From the NCBI GenBank assembly GCA_034003245.1, contig JAVEYY010000015.1, forward strand, positions 28,492-92,491: a stretch of 64,000 bases of DNA, read 5' to 3'. Of the stretch, positions 35,842 to 45,322 are shown in pieces. A model generated the notes under the pieces. The model had not been told where the DNA came from, did no database searches, and saw only the letters and a program-made list of their open reading frames with translations. Position 1 is the first letter of the stretch; each line of letters opens with the position of its first letter. Both the position numbers and the translations under genes were made by a program. This DNA comes from Perlabentimonas sp034003245. GTDB lineage: Bacteria > Bacteroidota > Bacteroidia > Bacteroidales > Tenuifilaceae.

Positions 35842-36720
35842 ATGACTCTCAAAAAAATTCTCGGTAACGCCCGTAGTTACTCAATAATTACACTAGGGCT
35901 AGGAATATTTGCATTAGCCTGGACCGCTTTTCTTATACCACATCGGATAACTGGTAGCGGGGTTTCGGGCATTGGTGCTTTGGTTTACTATGCAACAGGA
36001 TTTCCAGTGGGTTATACGTATTTTATAATAAATATTGGCCTACTCCTACTTGCAATTCGGATTCTGGGAGCAAGCTTTGGAGTAAAAACCGTTTTTGGGG
36101 TTGCCGTTGCTGCTACACTACTCTCAGTCTTGCAATCCCTTATTCAGGCTCCTATCGTAGAGGATAAATTTCTTTCAACCATAATTGGGGGTGGCCTTGG
36201 TGGTGTGGGTCTGGGAATAATTTTTACCCAGGGCGGAAGTACGGGTGGAACCGATATCATCGCCATGATAGTAAATAAGTATCGAAACATTAGCCCGGGA
36301 CGAGTTATCCTTTACTGCGATGTCTTCATTATTGGATCATCATTCCTAGTACTGACCGACCTAGACCCCGTCAAGCGCATCGAGACCATTGTTTACGGTT
36401 ATGTGGCTATGGCGCTTCAGGCGTACGCTATCGATGCTTTACTCTCGGGCAATAGACAGTCGGTTCAGATTATTATCTTCTCAAAGAAATACGCCGAAAT
36501 AGCCGATAGGATTGCCGTACAAATGGGTCGCGGCGCAACAATTATCGATGGAATGGGATGGTATACCAAGGAGAACCAAAAGGTGATTATCACCCTGGTT
36601 CGTAAGCACGAGGCTAGCGATCTTTACAGGGCAATCAAGGAGATAGATAATCAGGCATTTATTTCGGTTGCCAATGTTATGGGCGTTTACGGGAAAGGGT
36701 TTGAGCAAATAAGACACTAG
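35842..36720 (+). CDS. YitT-family membrane protein (copy 1)
   Basis: A 292-residue inner-membrane protein. About five hydrophobic segments cover residues 15-205 (DUF161-type repeats with GSGVSGIGALVYYATGFPVG and ILGASFGVKTVFGVAV). The C-terminal soluble part is a DUF2179 domain (ATIIDGMGWYTKENQKVIITL). The ATG at 35842 is preferred to the TTG at 35818, since a TAGATTTG -7 element ends at 35820. Function is not established for the family. A close paralog follows at 36928. Confidence 0.9.
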   Translation: MTLKKILGNARSYSIITLGLGIFALAWTAFLIPHRITGSGVSGIGALVYYATGFPVGYTYFIINIGLLLLAIRILGASFGVKTVFGVAVAATLLSVLQSLIQAPIVEDKFLSTIIGGGLGGVGLGIIFTQGGSTGGTDIIAMIVNKYRNISPGRVILYCDVFIIGSSFLVLTDLDPVKRIETIVYGYVAMALQAYAIDALLSGNRQSVQIIIFSKKYAEIADRIAVQMGRGATIIDGMGWYTKENQKVIITLVRKHEASDLYRAIKEIDNQAFISVANVMGVYGKGFEQIRH

Positions 36721-36828
36721 CCCGCTCAGTTAAAAAGCTCATCTCCATCTCATATCGGAAAGCAATTATATAAACTCACTGCGAAAAATTAGGGTGATAT
36801 AAATATCCGAATTTTTATTCCTGCAAAA

Positions 36829-36859
36829 TTGCCAAGTGAATTTTGCAGCGGTATCTTTG
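36829..36859 (+). promoter_or_regulatory. Promoter of the second YitT gene
   Basis: TTG at 36829-36831 and TATCTTTG at 36852-36859 are 20 nt apart, fitting the Bacteroidetes promoter consensus, 68 nt before the ATG at 36928. The two yitT copies therefore need not share a transcript. Confidence 0.65.
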
Positions 36860-36927
36860 TACAAAATTTCTAAGCTTTGCAGCACATTTTTTACCTCTGA
36901 TTTAATTCAGCATAATCCCTTTATCAT

Positions 36928-37809
36928 ATGATGAAGTTTATACCACTTTTAAAGGCTGCTCGAGTATACTCGATAATAATATTCGGCATCTTCCTTTACT
37001 CCCTGTCGTGGACAGCCTTTTTGTTACCCCATAAAATAACGGGTGGCGGAATTTCGGGCGTTGGAGCCCTTGTATACTACGCCACTGGATTTCCGGTAGG
37101 ATACACCTACTTCTTAGTCAACATTGGCTTAATCCTTATAGCCATAAGGATACTGGGCGCAAGCTTCGGCGTTAAAACAATTTTTGGTGTTGTTGCGGGC
37201 TCAGTATTATTATCGGTAATGCAATCGCTCATTCAGCTGCCCGTGGTCGACGACAAGTTCCTCTCAGCAATAATCGGGGGTATCCTGTCGGGGGTTGGCC
37301 TTGGCATAATCTTTACCCAAGGCGGCAGCACTGGTGGAACCGATATCATTGCCATGATTGTAAATAAGTATAGAAATATTAGCCCGGGGCGTGTAATACT
37401 GATGTGCGATGTGTTTATAATTGGCTCTTCATTTTTTGTGCTCACCGAGCTACCTCCGGTTAAACGAATCGAAACCATTGTTTATGGATACGTTGCCATG
37501 GCCATTACAGCCTACGCCATCGACGCTGTTCTGTCGGGTAGCAAACAGTCGGTTCAAATGTTTATCTTCTCAAAAAATCACGATCAAATTGCCGACCGCA
37601 TCACCAACCAAATAAAGCGTGGAGTTACTGTAATTGACGGTGTTGGCTGGTATACCAAGGAGAACCAAAAGGTGGTTATCACTCTAGTCCGGAAACACGA
37701 GGTAAGCGACATTTACATAATTATTAAGGAGATTGATCACGACGCCTTTGTTTCTGTAGCCAACGTGATGGGTGTTTACGGACAAGGCTTTGAACGTATC
37801 CGATCCTAG
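36928..37809 (+). CDS. YitT-family membrane protein (copy 2)
   Basis: A 293-residue tandem paralog of the preceding gene, alike over its whole length. The blocks GALVYYATGFPVGYTYF, TQGGSTGGTDIIAMIVNKYR and GWYTKENQKV are identical. Differences cluster in the first 30 residues and the linker before the DUF2179 domain. It has its own promoter. A recent local duplication is the simplest origin. Confidence 0.92.
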   Translation: MMKFIPLLKAARVYSIIIFGIFLYSLSWTAFLLPHKITGGGISGVGALVYYATGFPVGYTYFLVNIGLILIAIRILGASFGVKTIFGVVAGSVLLSVMQSLIQLPVVDDKFLSAIIGGILSGVGLGIIFTQGGSTGGTDIIAMIVNKYRNISPGRVILMCDVFIIGSSFFVLTELPPVKRIETIVYGYVAMAITAYAIDAVLSGSKQSVQMFIFSKNHDQIADRITNQIKRGVTVIDGVGWYTKENQKVVITLVRKHEVSDIYIIIKEIDHDAFVSVANVMGVYGQGFERIRS

Positions 37810-37907
37810 ACTTTCTTTTAGCTAAGCTAAAAATCCACAATCTATAGGTGATCTAAGGCAAAATCCCTTTATTTGCAGATCAAATATCACTGCAACTTAT
37901 AACTACT

Positions 37908-39188
37908 ATGAAGAAAATTTTCCTTTCCCTGTTTGCTGCTATTCTGTCGTTGGCTGCTGTTTACTTTTTTTCAACCAATACTCAAATCACCGGGGAAAGC
38001 GAATGGGCATCAGTCGATTTCAACACCGGGTCAACTGAACCAATACTTGAATTTGGCATACCCGTTGATTCCTTTAACATTTCAACATACTCCGTACAAC
38101 GCAATCAAACCCTTGGTAGCATTATGATAATGCATGGAGTTAGCGGTGAGCATATACGCCAACTCCCCGAGCGCACTAGGGATATCTTTAATATCCGTTC
38201 CATAAGGGCAGGGAATACCTACAAGATATTTTCGAGTATCGACACTACGAACCAAACCAGATACTTGGTTTACGAGCACTCTCAGGTCGATTATGTAGTT
38301 TTCGACTTTAACGACTCCCTAACCGTAACCAAAGGTCAACGCGATATTATTCCTGTTCCCCGCATTAGTGAGGCCGAGATTAGCTCGTCGCTTTGGGAGG
38401 CCATGAAAGATTACAATCTTAACCCTGTGCTTGCCCTCGATCTGTCAGATGTTTTTGCCTGGGCAATCGATTTTTTTGGACTTTACAAGGGTGATAAATT
38501 CAAAGTCGTTTACGACGAGTTATATGTAGGTGATAAGTCGATAGGCATTGGAAACATTCACGCTGCTTGGTTTGAGCATCGAGGTCACAAATACTACGCA
38601 TTTCGATATATGCAGGACTCCACTTGGAGCTACTGGGACGAGCAGGGCAATAGCCTGCGAAAAGCATTCCTTAAAGCACCCCTGCGCTTTTCGCGCATAA
38701 GTTCGGGCTTTTCGTACAATCGCCTTCACCCTATCCTAAAGGTTTATCGCCCTCATACTGGAGTCGATTACGCTGCCCCCGAGGGAACACCCGTAGTTGC
38801 CCTGGGCGATGGCGTGGTTATTGAAAAAGGCTACAACAACTCGGCAGGGAACTACGTTAAGATAAAGCACAACAGCGTATACACTACTGGCTACAACCAT
38901 TTCTCTCGATTTGGAAAGGGTATTTCGAAGGGAGCACGCGTTCAACAGGGACAGGTTATTGGTTACGTTGGTAAAACAGGTTATGCTACTGGACCTCACC
39001 TCGACCTTCGATTCTGGAAAAACGGCAAACCCATTGATCCGCTTAAGGTAGAAGCCCCTCCTGTTGAGCCTATTAAAGACAACTACCGCAATCATTTCAT
39101 TAGCGAAACGGCAAGGCTAAGGGCAAAACTCGATAGTATTTCGCTTAAACCCATATTTCCAAAACACAATGCCTTTTCGTCGTTTTAA
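37908..39188 (+). CDS. M23-family peptidase-like protein with degenerate second zinc motif
   Basis: A 426-residue exported protein. Residues 1-22 are a signal or anchor segment. Residues about 60-115 resemble a LysM-like module (YSVQRNQTLGSIMIMHGVSGEHIRQL). The C-terminal M23 (lysostaphin/NlpD-type) domain has the first zinc motif HTGVDYAAPEGTPV intact and a counterpart of the YxHLS motif in GYNHFSRF. The usual GPHLHFE motif reads GPHLDLRF, so the second histidine is aspartate. It may be a weak or altered cell-wall endopeptidase, or a non-catalytic activator like EnvC or NlpD. Confidence 0.88.
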   Translation: MKKIFLSLFAAILSLAAVYFFSTNTQITGESEWASVDFNTGSTEPILEFGIPVDSFNISTYSVQRNQTLGSIMIMHGVSGEHIRQLPERTRDIFNIRSIRAGNTYKIFSSIDTTNQTRYLVYEHSQVDYVVFDFNDSLTVTKGQRDIIPVPRISEAEISSSLWEAMKDYNLNPVLALDLSDVFAWAIDFFGLYKGDKFKVVYDELYVGDKSIGIGNIHAAWFEHRGHKYYAFRYMQDSTWSYWDEQGNSLRKAFLKAPLRFSRISSGFSYNRLHPILKVYRPHTGVDYAAPEGTPVVALGDGVVIEKGYNNSAGNYVKIKHNSVYTTGYNHFSRFGKGISKGARVQQGQVIGYVGKTGYATGPHLDLRFWKNGKPIDPLKVEAPPVEPIKDNYRNHFISETARLRAKLDSISLKPIFPKHNAFSSF

Positions 39189-39290
39189 TTTTTTTTTTGT
39201 TAACACATTATAAACGATCGTTCAGTTTTTGGGGGAAAATATTGACTTCAATCTATAATTGGTTTAAATTGCATTGCAAAACCTAATGCT

Positions 39291-39989
39291 ATGGATGCAC
39301 ACAAACCGATTCGATTGATATTCCTCATTAACATTGCTGCTTTGTTGTTAGCTTCATGCAAAATTGCCTACTATCCCACAAGTTTTAACGCACCCATGAT
39401 GAGCAGCAAGGGTGATGCACAAATTGCAGGAGCAATAGGTGTTGGAAATCTCGAAATCCAAACCGCTTACGCACTAACCAACAACTTGGGGGCAATGATC
39501 AATGGTAGCTACTTTTCGGAGGTTAAGGAGTTAACCATAAACGATCAGGTGCAAAAAGTTCAGCTAAGTCACAACTATATTGAGGGTGGGCTTGGTAACT
39601 TTGGCTCAATAGGCAAAATTGGCCGCTACGAGCTATTTGCGGGTGGTGGCATTGGAACCGTTCCAGCCGACTTCCGAAACACATACTTCGATGGCTCGCA
39701 AACGGCTAACATGACCAAATTTTTTATTCAACCAGCATTTGGAATGAGAACGAACATGCTCGACTTTGCTGGAGTGTTTAGGCTGTCATCCATTAAAATC
39801 AACAACGAAACAAATTACTTTGCCGAACCCGGAGTGGTGCTAAAACTAGGGTATAAAGCAGTGAAATTCTACGCTAATGCTGGGCTCTCGCTGCCATACC
39901 ATAATTCAGGATCGCAAAGTTGGGATCACAACTTTTTTATTATTGGACTGGGAGTTCAGGTTAATATCAAAAGGGGAGAGAAAAACTAA
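39291..39989 (+). CDS. Lipoprotein of unknown function
   Basis: A 232-residue protein with lipobox LLASC at residue 23 and a beta-rich mature part. Alternating strands such as AQIAGAIGVGNLEIQTAYALTNNLGAMINGSYF and a final strand FFIIGLGVQVNI suggest a small outer-membrane barrel-like fold. I recognise no named family. It converges on purN with only 2 nt between stops. Confidence 0.75.
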   Translation: MDAHKPIRLIFLINIAALLLASCKIAYYPTSFNAPMMSSKGDAQIAGAIGVGNLEIQTAYALTNNLGAMINGSYFSEVKELTINDQVQKVQLSHNYIEGGLGNFGSIGKIGRYELFAGGGIGTVPADFRNTYFDGSQTANMTKFFIQPAFGMRTNMLDFAGVFRLSSIKINNETNYFAEPGVVLKLGYKAVKFYANAGLSLPYHNSGSQSWDHNFFIIGLGVQVNIKRGEKN

Positions 39990-39991
39990 AC

Positions 39992-40549
39992 TTATAGCAA
40001 ACTCTCAATAATCTTTGGGTAATACTCGTACTCCAGAGCATGTACTTTGTTGGCTACACCCTCAGCAGTATCGCTAGGCAAAACCGGACAGCGGGCTTGA
40101 AATACAATATCACCCTCGTCGTACTGTTCATTTACCATGTGGATAGTAATGCCGGTTTCTATTTCACCAGCGGCAACAACAGCGCGGTGAACATTCATTC
40201 CGTACATCCCCTTTCCCCCAAACATAGGGAGCAAAGCGGGATGAACATTTACTATCCTCCCCTTAAAACGAGTAACCATAGGAGTTGGGATTAGCTTCAA
40301 AAAACCAGCGAGAACAATAAAATCAATAGATTCCATTGATAGTAACTCTTCAACTACACCGTTTCGAAGCTCTGCCATGGTGAAAACATGACTAGGGATT
40401 TTTAAGTTTTTAGCTCTTTCCAGCACAAATGCGCTTGGATTTTCGGTTAGGATTAAAGCAATTTTTGCTGTTTTTGTGCCTAAAAAGTGATAATAGATAT
40501 TTTCCGCATTGGTTCCAGAGCCCGAAGCAAACACTGCTATACGTTTCAT
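39992..40549 (-). CDS. purN: Phosphoribosylglycinamide formyltransferase
   Basis: A 185-residue folate-dependent GAR transformylase of purine synthesis. The N-terminal motif is IAVFASGSGTNAENI. The catalytic Asn-His pair is in VNVHPALLPMFGGKGMYG, and the catalytic Asp is in EQYDEGDIVFQ. It diverges from acpP; oppositely directed -7 elements (40622-40629 minus, 40630-40637 plus) sit back to back between them. Confidence 0.96.
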   Translation of the reverse strand: MKRIAVFASGSGTNAENIYYHFLGTKTAKIALILTENPSAFVLERAKNLKIPSHVFTMAELRNGVVEELLSMESIDFIVLAGFLKLIPTPMVTRFKGRIVNVHPALLPMFGGKGMYGMNVHRAVVAAGEIETGITIHMVNEQYDEGDIVFQARCPVLPSDTAEGVANKVHALEYEYYPKIIESLL

Positions 40550-40621
40550 TTACTTGTATTTAGATTGTCGATGAGTTAAAAAGGAGTAAAATATTTTGCC
40601 CTTTAGCATCAAAAATAAAAA

Positions 40622-40637
40622 CAAAAATATACTTTTG
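40622..40637. promoter_or_regulatory. Back-to-back -7 elements between purN and acpP
   Basis: The minus strand carries TATTTTTG (40622-40629) for purN, and the plus strand TACTTTTG (40630-40637) for acpP. They abut exactly. Neither has an obvious -33 box, so both calls are tentative. Confidence 0.4.
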
Positions 40638-40721
40638 CCGAGAAATTAATCTTAAGCACTAGCTTAATATTTTTTTCTTTGTTTTAGAATAAACCATTTT
40701 ACTAATTTAACATTTAAAGCT

Positions 40722-40958
40722 ATGTCTGATATTGCTACCAGAGTTAAGGCCATTATCGTTGACAAGTTGGGAGTTGATGAGAATGAGGTAACTCCTGAGG
40801 CCAGCTTCACTAATGATTTAGGTGCTGATTCTCTCGACACCGTTGAGTTGATTATGGAGTTTGAAAAGGAGTTCAACCTTTCAATTCCTGATGAAGAAGC
40901 TGAAAAGATCAGTTCAGTAGGCGATGCTATCAGCTACATCGAGAACAACTCTAAGTAA
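40722..40958 (+). CDS. acpP: Acyl carrier protein
   Basis: A 78-residue acidic carrier of fatty-acid chains. The phosphopantetheine serine lies in GADSLDTVELIMEFE. It leads the acpP-fabF-rnc cluster, a common bacterial order (41 nt to fabF). Confidence 0.98.
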   Translation: MSDIATRVKAIIVDKLGVDENEVTPEASFTNDLGADSLDTVELIMEFEKEFNLSIPDEEAEKISSVGDAISYIENNSK

Positions 40959-40999
40959 TTATTTTTAAAACCTGATTTTTTAGACAAACTTTCTGAACT

Positions 41000-42253
41000 A
41001 TGGAGCTAAAACGTGTTGTTGTAACAGGACTTGGAACACTTAACCCCATTGGGAACAGCATTGATGAGTTTTGGAACAATCTTGAGCAAGGTGTTAGTGG
41101 CTGTGAGATGATCACCAGTTTCGACACCTCCAAGTTCAAAACTAAGTTTGCCTGTCAGGTAAAAAACTTCGATGTACTTCAGCATATGGATCGCAAGGAA
41201 GCACGCAAGTACGATCCTTACTGTCAGTATGCATTAGTGTCGGCCCACGAGGCATTCCTTGATTCGGGACTCGATCTTGAAAAGATCGATCACGATATGG
41301 CGGGTGTAATTTGGGCGTCGGGCATTGGAGGCATCCAAACGTTTATGGAAGAAATGAGAGGCTACTTCGCGGGCGACGGTACCCCGCGATTTAGCCCATT
41401 CTTCATTCCAAAGATGATTGCCGATATCGCATCAGGCCATATCAGCATTCGTTACGGCTTTAGAGGGCCAAACTACTCAACTGTTTCGGCTTGCGCTTCA
41501 TCAACCCATGCCCTAGTTGATTCCCTTTGGCTTATTCGTATGGGTAAGGCCAACATTATGATTACTGGAGGCTCCGAAGCCTCTGTGAACGAGGCTGGCA
41601 TGGGCGGATTTAACGCCATGCAAGCCATTTCTACCAATAACGAGCAGTACAAAACTGCTTCTCGTCCATTCGATGCAACCCGCGACGGTTTTGTGATGGG
41701 CGAAGGTGCTGGTGCTTTAGTTCTAGAAGAGTTAGAGCACGCTAAAGCACGCGGTGCAAAAATCTACGCCGAAATTGTTGGCGGTGGCATGACCGCCGAT
41801 GCACACCACTTTACTGCACCACATCCCGAAGGATTAGGCGCTAAAAACGTGATGATTCAGGCGATTAAAGACGCCAACCTCAAACCCGAGGATGTTGACT
41901 ACATCAACGTACACGGAACGGCCACACCACTTGGTGATGTTGCTGAAATCAAGGCCATTACCTCAGTATTTGGAGAGCATGCCTACAAGCTGAATGTTAG
42001 TGCAACTAAATCGATGACTGGACACCTGCTAGGTGCAACCGGTGCCGTTGAGGCAATTGCAAGTATCTTTGCAGTTTACAAGGATATCGTTCCTCCTACT
42101 ATTAACCATTCCACACCCGATCCCGAAGTTGATCCCAAAGTTAACTTAACACTTAACAAGGCTCAAAAACGAAAAGTTAATGTGGCGCTAAGCAACACCT
42201 TTGGTTTTGGCGGGCACAACTCTTCGGTGATCTTCAAAAAATATGTTGAATAG
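41000..42253 (+). CDS. fabF: Beta-ketoacyl-ACP synthase II
   Basis: A 417-residue condensing enzyme of fatty-acid elongation. The active cysteine is in STVSACASSTHAL, the two histidines in NVHGTATPLGD and SMTGHLLGATGAVE, and the C-terminal block is SNTFGFGGHNSSVIF. It sits between acpP and rnc. Confidence 0.98.
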   Translation: MELKRVVVTGLGTLNPIGNSIDEFWNNLEQGVSGCEMITSFDTSKFKTKFACQVKNFDVLQHMDRKEARKYDPYCQYALVSAHEAFLDSGLDLEKIDHDMAGVIWASGIGGIQTFMEEMRGYFAGDGTPRFSPFFIPKMIADIASGHISIRYGFRGPNYSTVSACASSTHALVDSLWLIRMGKANIMITGGSEASVNEAGMGGFNAMQAISTNNEQYKTASRPFDATRDGFVMGEGAGALVLEELEHAKARGAKIYAEIVGGGMTADAHHFTAPHPEGLGAKNVMIQAIKDANLKPEDVDYINVHGTATPLGDVAEIKAITSVFGEHAYKLNVSATKSMTGHLLGATGAVEAIASIFAVYKDIVPPTINHSTPDPEVDPKVNLTLNKAQKRKVNVALSNTFGFGGHNSSVIFKKYVE

Positions 42254-42259
42254 ACCATA

Positions 42260-43042
42260 GTGATTCGCTTCTTTTTAAGGTTAAAACATAAATGGATTAA
42301 GGGCGCTGATAGCGATTTCAGAAATCAGCTTGTAAGAGATTTTGCCCTAAATCCCAAAAATATTGATCTTTATAAGATTGCACTTATTCACAAGTCGGCA
42401 TCAACTATTATCCCCGATGGGAATAGGATAAATAACGAACGTCTGGAGTATCTGGGCGACTCGATCCTCGACTCCATTGTGGCCGATTTTCTTTTCGCAA
42501 ACTTTCCTAACGAAAACGAAGGCTTTCTCACCAAAATGCGCTCGCGCATTGTGAGCCGAAATAGCCTTAACCATATTGCGCTGGCCATTGGGCTCGATAA
42601 GTTGGTAATATCACAAACCAACAATCCGCTAGCTCATAAGCACATTTTTGGCGATGCACTCGAAGCCTTTGTTGGGGCTATTTACCTCGACAAAGGGTTT
42701 GATGCAACCCGAAGATGGATAAATGCTTTTATCCTTAAGCAACACGTTGACCTTACAGAACTTCAGGCAACAGAGAACGATTACAAGAGTCGCGTCATCG
42801 AATTGGCTCAAAAAAATAAGATGTCTATTCTGTTCGATAGCATGGAAAAGGAAACCCCTCGGGGTCAGAATCCTCTCTTTGAATCCAAACTGTTCATGAG
42901 CAATCGGCTACTTGGGACCGGATTTGGCACATCAAAAAAAGAGGCCGAACAAAATGCGGCCATGGTAGCCCTAGAACGAATTGATATTATCCCTATCCCC
43001 GATCACCAGGTAAAGGCCTCTACCACAAACTGGGAAAACTAA
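42260..43042 (+). CDS. rnc: Ribonuclease III
   Basis: A 260-residue double-strand RNA endonuclease. The catalytic signature NERLEYLGDSILDSIVADFLF is at about 55-75, with the second acidic block DALEAFVGAIYLDKG. A double-strand-RNA-binding domain covers about 175-245 (FESKLFMSNRLLGTGFGTSKKEAEQNAAMVAL). The start is a GTG six bases after the fabF stop; nearby ATGs are out of frame. Confidence 0.97.
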   Translation: MIRFFLRLKHKWIKGADSDFRNQLVRDFALNPKNIDLYKIALIHKSASTIIPDGNRINNERLEYLGDSILDSIVADFLFANFPNENEGFLTKMRSRIVSRNSLNHIALAIGLDKLVISQTNNPLAHKHIFGDALEAFVGAIYLDKGFDATRRWINAFILKQHVDLTELQATENDYKSRVIELAQKNKMSILFDSMEKETPRGQNPLFESKLFMSNRLLGTGFGTSKKEAEQNAAMVALERIDIIPIPDHQVKASTTNWEN

Positions 43043-43082
43043 ATCAGCGCCATTTCCCATCCAACGCCACTAGAACCGAAGC

Positions 43083-43490
43083 ATGAAAAAGAAACAGGTT
43101 AAGTTGGAAATCCCCGTTGAGCAAGCATCGTATTATGCCATATCGTGCTCCAGCTCTTTGCATCAACTATCGTGGGAACTGAACGCGAAAGTAAGGATAG
43201 ATTTACGAGAAAATTTTAGCATCAGCTTGGGTGGGGTTGAATTCCCTACCGCCAAGGATGAGCATTCTTCAATAGACAGAACAATTCTGATTGTAAAAAA
43301 CCGAGTCGACGCCTCAATTCTCATCAAAGAGCTGCCCAATATCGATTACGTAGTCAAAATCCAGGGGAGTCATCAAAAGGACTTTATAAAAGGGTTTATT
43401 GCAGAGATTAAGAAGTTCGCTTCGGTGGTGGCGGCTATTCCTGTAGATGCGGCAAAGGTTAAGGGTATATCCATCCTTCAGAATATCTAG
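43083..43490 (+). CDS. IPExxxVDY-family-like protein
   Basis: A 135-residue protein that resembles, by context and motif, the Bacteroidetes IPExxxVDY family of unknown function, often found next to rnc. The namesake motif appears in a weakened form (ELPNIDYVVKIQG). The N-terminal half has the typical YYAISCSSSLHQLSWELN and SLGGVEFP. It starts 40 nt after rnc and is probably co-transcribed. Confidence 0.6.
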   Translation: MKKKQVKLEIPVEQASYYAISCSSSLHQLSWELNAKVRIDLRENFSISLGGVEFPTAKDEHSSIDRTILIVKNRVDASILIKELPNIDYVVKIQGSHQKDFIKGFIAEIKKFASVVAAIPVDAAKVKGISILQNI

Positions 43491-43507
43491 GGCTACACCA
43501 TAAAAAC

Positions 43508-43537
43508 AATGCAGGCGGGAACCACCCCGCCTGCATT
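43508..43537. terminator. Hairpin after the IPExxxVDY-like gene
   Basis: A 12-bp perfect stem (AATGCAGGCGGG / CCCGCCTGCATT, 6-nt loop) lies 17 nt past the stop. No T-run follows on the plus strand, so it is a weaker terminator than the others here. Confidence 0.6.
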
Positions 43538-43705
43538 AACCCTAAAACCTTAAACCTATGAAAAACACACTATTTTTCTTTCCAGCGGAAAGTAGAATGA
43601 TTAACACTACAAAGATAGTGAACAATTCAGCTAATAGGCATTAATATCTGTTAAAGTCTGTTAAGCATGCAGCTATGGGAGTGTTAAAGTGTTTACTTTT
43701 GCCCT

Positions 43706-45310
43706 ATGAGACGAAGTGCTATATGGATAATGGCTGGCCTTATTACGCTGGCAACCATTGGGTTGATTCTTGTGCAATCCAAATGGGTAAATATTGCTGT
43801 TGAAATAAAGGAGGAGCAGTTTTGGCAAACAGCCAAATTAGCGCTCGAAAAGATAGTTACTGAAATTGAGCGGCAGGAAACCATCGTTCAGGTTATCGAT
43901 GAGATAAGCCCCTACGCAACGGCAGGATCATCGTCGTCGCCAAAGCTAACCTATCACTTTAGCACCGTGAACCGAACCCGGAGCGGACTAAGATCGTTCG
44001 AAAAAAACCAGCAGGTTTTTACCATCAGTAACCTCGATACGCTTCGCATCCCCTCGGTGGCAAGCCTTAACACAACCGACTCGTTGCAGATTATCAAGCT
44101 GGACAAAAACCTGTGGGATGTGAAACCCATTAGGCAACAACAAAAGAGCAACGAGATCAGCTTCAATATCTCCTTGGACGAAAAGCTACTAAACAAAACA
44201 GTATTTGTTGAGAATATCGTGGACAAGATGATTCGGGTTGAACTCCCCATCGAAGAGCGTATTCCACATGAAGTGCTAGACACCATTATCCGAAATGAGT
44301 TTGCCAAGCTTGGCATTAGAACTCGTTACGAGTACAAACTCGCTACGGAAACCGACAGCGCTGTTTACTGCTCAAAGGCGTATAGCAAATCCATTCCTGC
44401 CCAACTTAAAAAGAACATCTTCCCAAACGACTTTTTCTCCAAAAAGTATTTCTTGTCAATTTACTTCCCAAATCAGAAAAAATACGTGCTGAGCTCGCTG
44501 GGTTGGATGACCTTTACCACGTTTATGCTTACCCTGATAATTATTTTCAGCTTTACAGTTACAATTCTCATTATCTTTAAGCAGAAAAGGCTATCGGAGA
44601 TTAAGAACGACTTTGTGAACAACATGACCCATGAACTCAAAACGCCAATCTCCACCATCTCGCTGGCGGCACAAATGCTTAAGGATAATACTATTCCCGA
44701 TGAGAATAAACGGATTGGATATTTAGGTGGCGTTATCTCTGAGGAGAGCAAACGCCTTGGCCTTCAGGTTGAGAAAGTGCTTCAAATGGCCATTTTCGAG
44801 AAAACAAAGCTAAAACTCAAGCTAAAGCAGATAAATTTTCATGACATAGTAAGTAAAGTGAGCCATACATTTGAAATTCAGCTTACCAATGTTAACGGCA
44901 GAATGCAATCGGATCTCGCTGCTCAAAATCCTATACTGCTTGCCGATGAGGTTCATATCACCAATATTCTGAACAACTTGCTCGATAACGCGTTGAAATA
45001 TCGCAATGGAAATCCAAGCATAACCATCTCAACCAAGGACGCCTCAAAGGGGATTGTATTATCGGTGGAGGACAATGGGATAGGCATAAGCCGAGAGAAT
45101 CAGCGAAGAATCTTTGACCAGTTTTACCGAGTTCCAACTGGCAATATTCACAATGTAAAGGGATTTGGGCTTGGTCTTTGCTACGTGAAAAAGATAGTAG
45201 AAGAACATGGTGGAAAGGTATGGGTTGATAGCACCCTGGGCAAGGGCAGCAAATTCAGCTGTTTTCTACCCACGAACGGTCCCAACGAAAAAAACACAAC
45301 ACTACAATAA
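43706..45310 (+). CDS. rprX: Sensor histidine kinase (RprX-like)
   Basis: A 534-residue membrane sensor kinase. The first hydrophobic segment is at about 6-26 and the second at about 270-293 (TFTTFMLTLIIIFSFTVTILIIF), leaving a periplasmic sensor of about 240 residues. The HisKA motif is NNMTHELKTPISTISLA. The ATPase boxes follow: N-box NILNNLLDNALKY, G1 VEDNGIGISREN and G2 GFGLGLCYVKKIVEEHGG. The regulator gene begins 12 nt later, and its close likeness to Bacteroides RprY makes RprX the probable ortholog, though I infer the name from the partner. Confidence 0.85.
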   Translation: MRRSAIWIMAGLITLATIGLILVQSKWVNIAVEIKEEQFWQTAKLALEKIVTEIERQETIVQVIDEISPYATAGSSSSPKLTYHFSTVNRTRSGLRSFEKNQQVFTISNLDTLRIPSVASLNTTDSLQIIKLDKNLWDVKPIRQQQKSNEISFNISLDEKLLNKTVFVENIVDKMIRVELPIEERIPHEVLDTIIRNEFAKLGIRTRYEYKLATETDSAVYCSKAYSKSIPAQLKKNIFPNDFFSKKYFLSIYFPNQKKYVLSSLGWMTFTTFMLTLIIIFSFTVTILIIFKQKRLSEIKNDFVNNMTHELKTPISTISLAAQMLKDNTIPDENKRIGYLGGVISEESKRLGLQVEKVLQMAIFEKTKLKLKLKQINFHDIVSKVSHTFEIQLTNVNGRMQSDLAAQNPILLADEVHITNILNNLLDNALKYRNGNPSITISTKDASKGIVLSVEDNGIGISRENQRRIFDQFYRVPTGNIHNVKGFGLGLCYVKKIVEEHGGKVWVDSTLGKGSKFSCFLPTNGPNEKNTTLQ

Positions 45311-45322
45311 ATACGTAAAGCT

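Noticed and set aside
43558..43635. A 25-codon frame starting MKNTLFFF between a hairpin and the sensor kinase
   Set aside because: It could be a leader peptide, but there is no codon run tied to regulation and no attenuator pair before the kinase. Its length is within chance.
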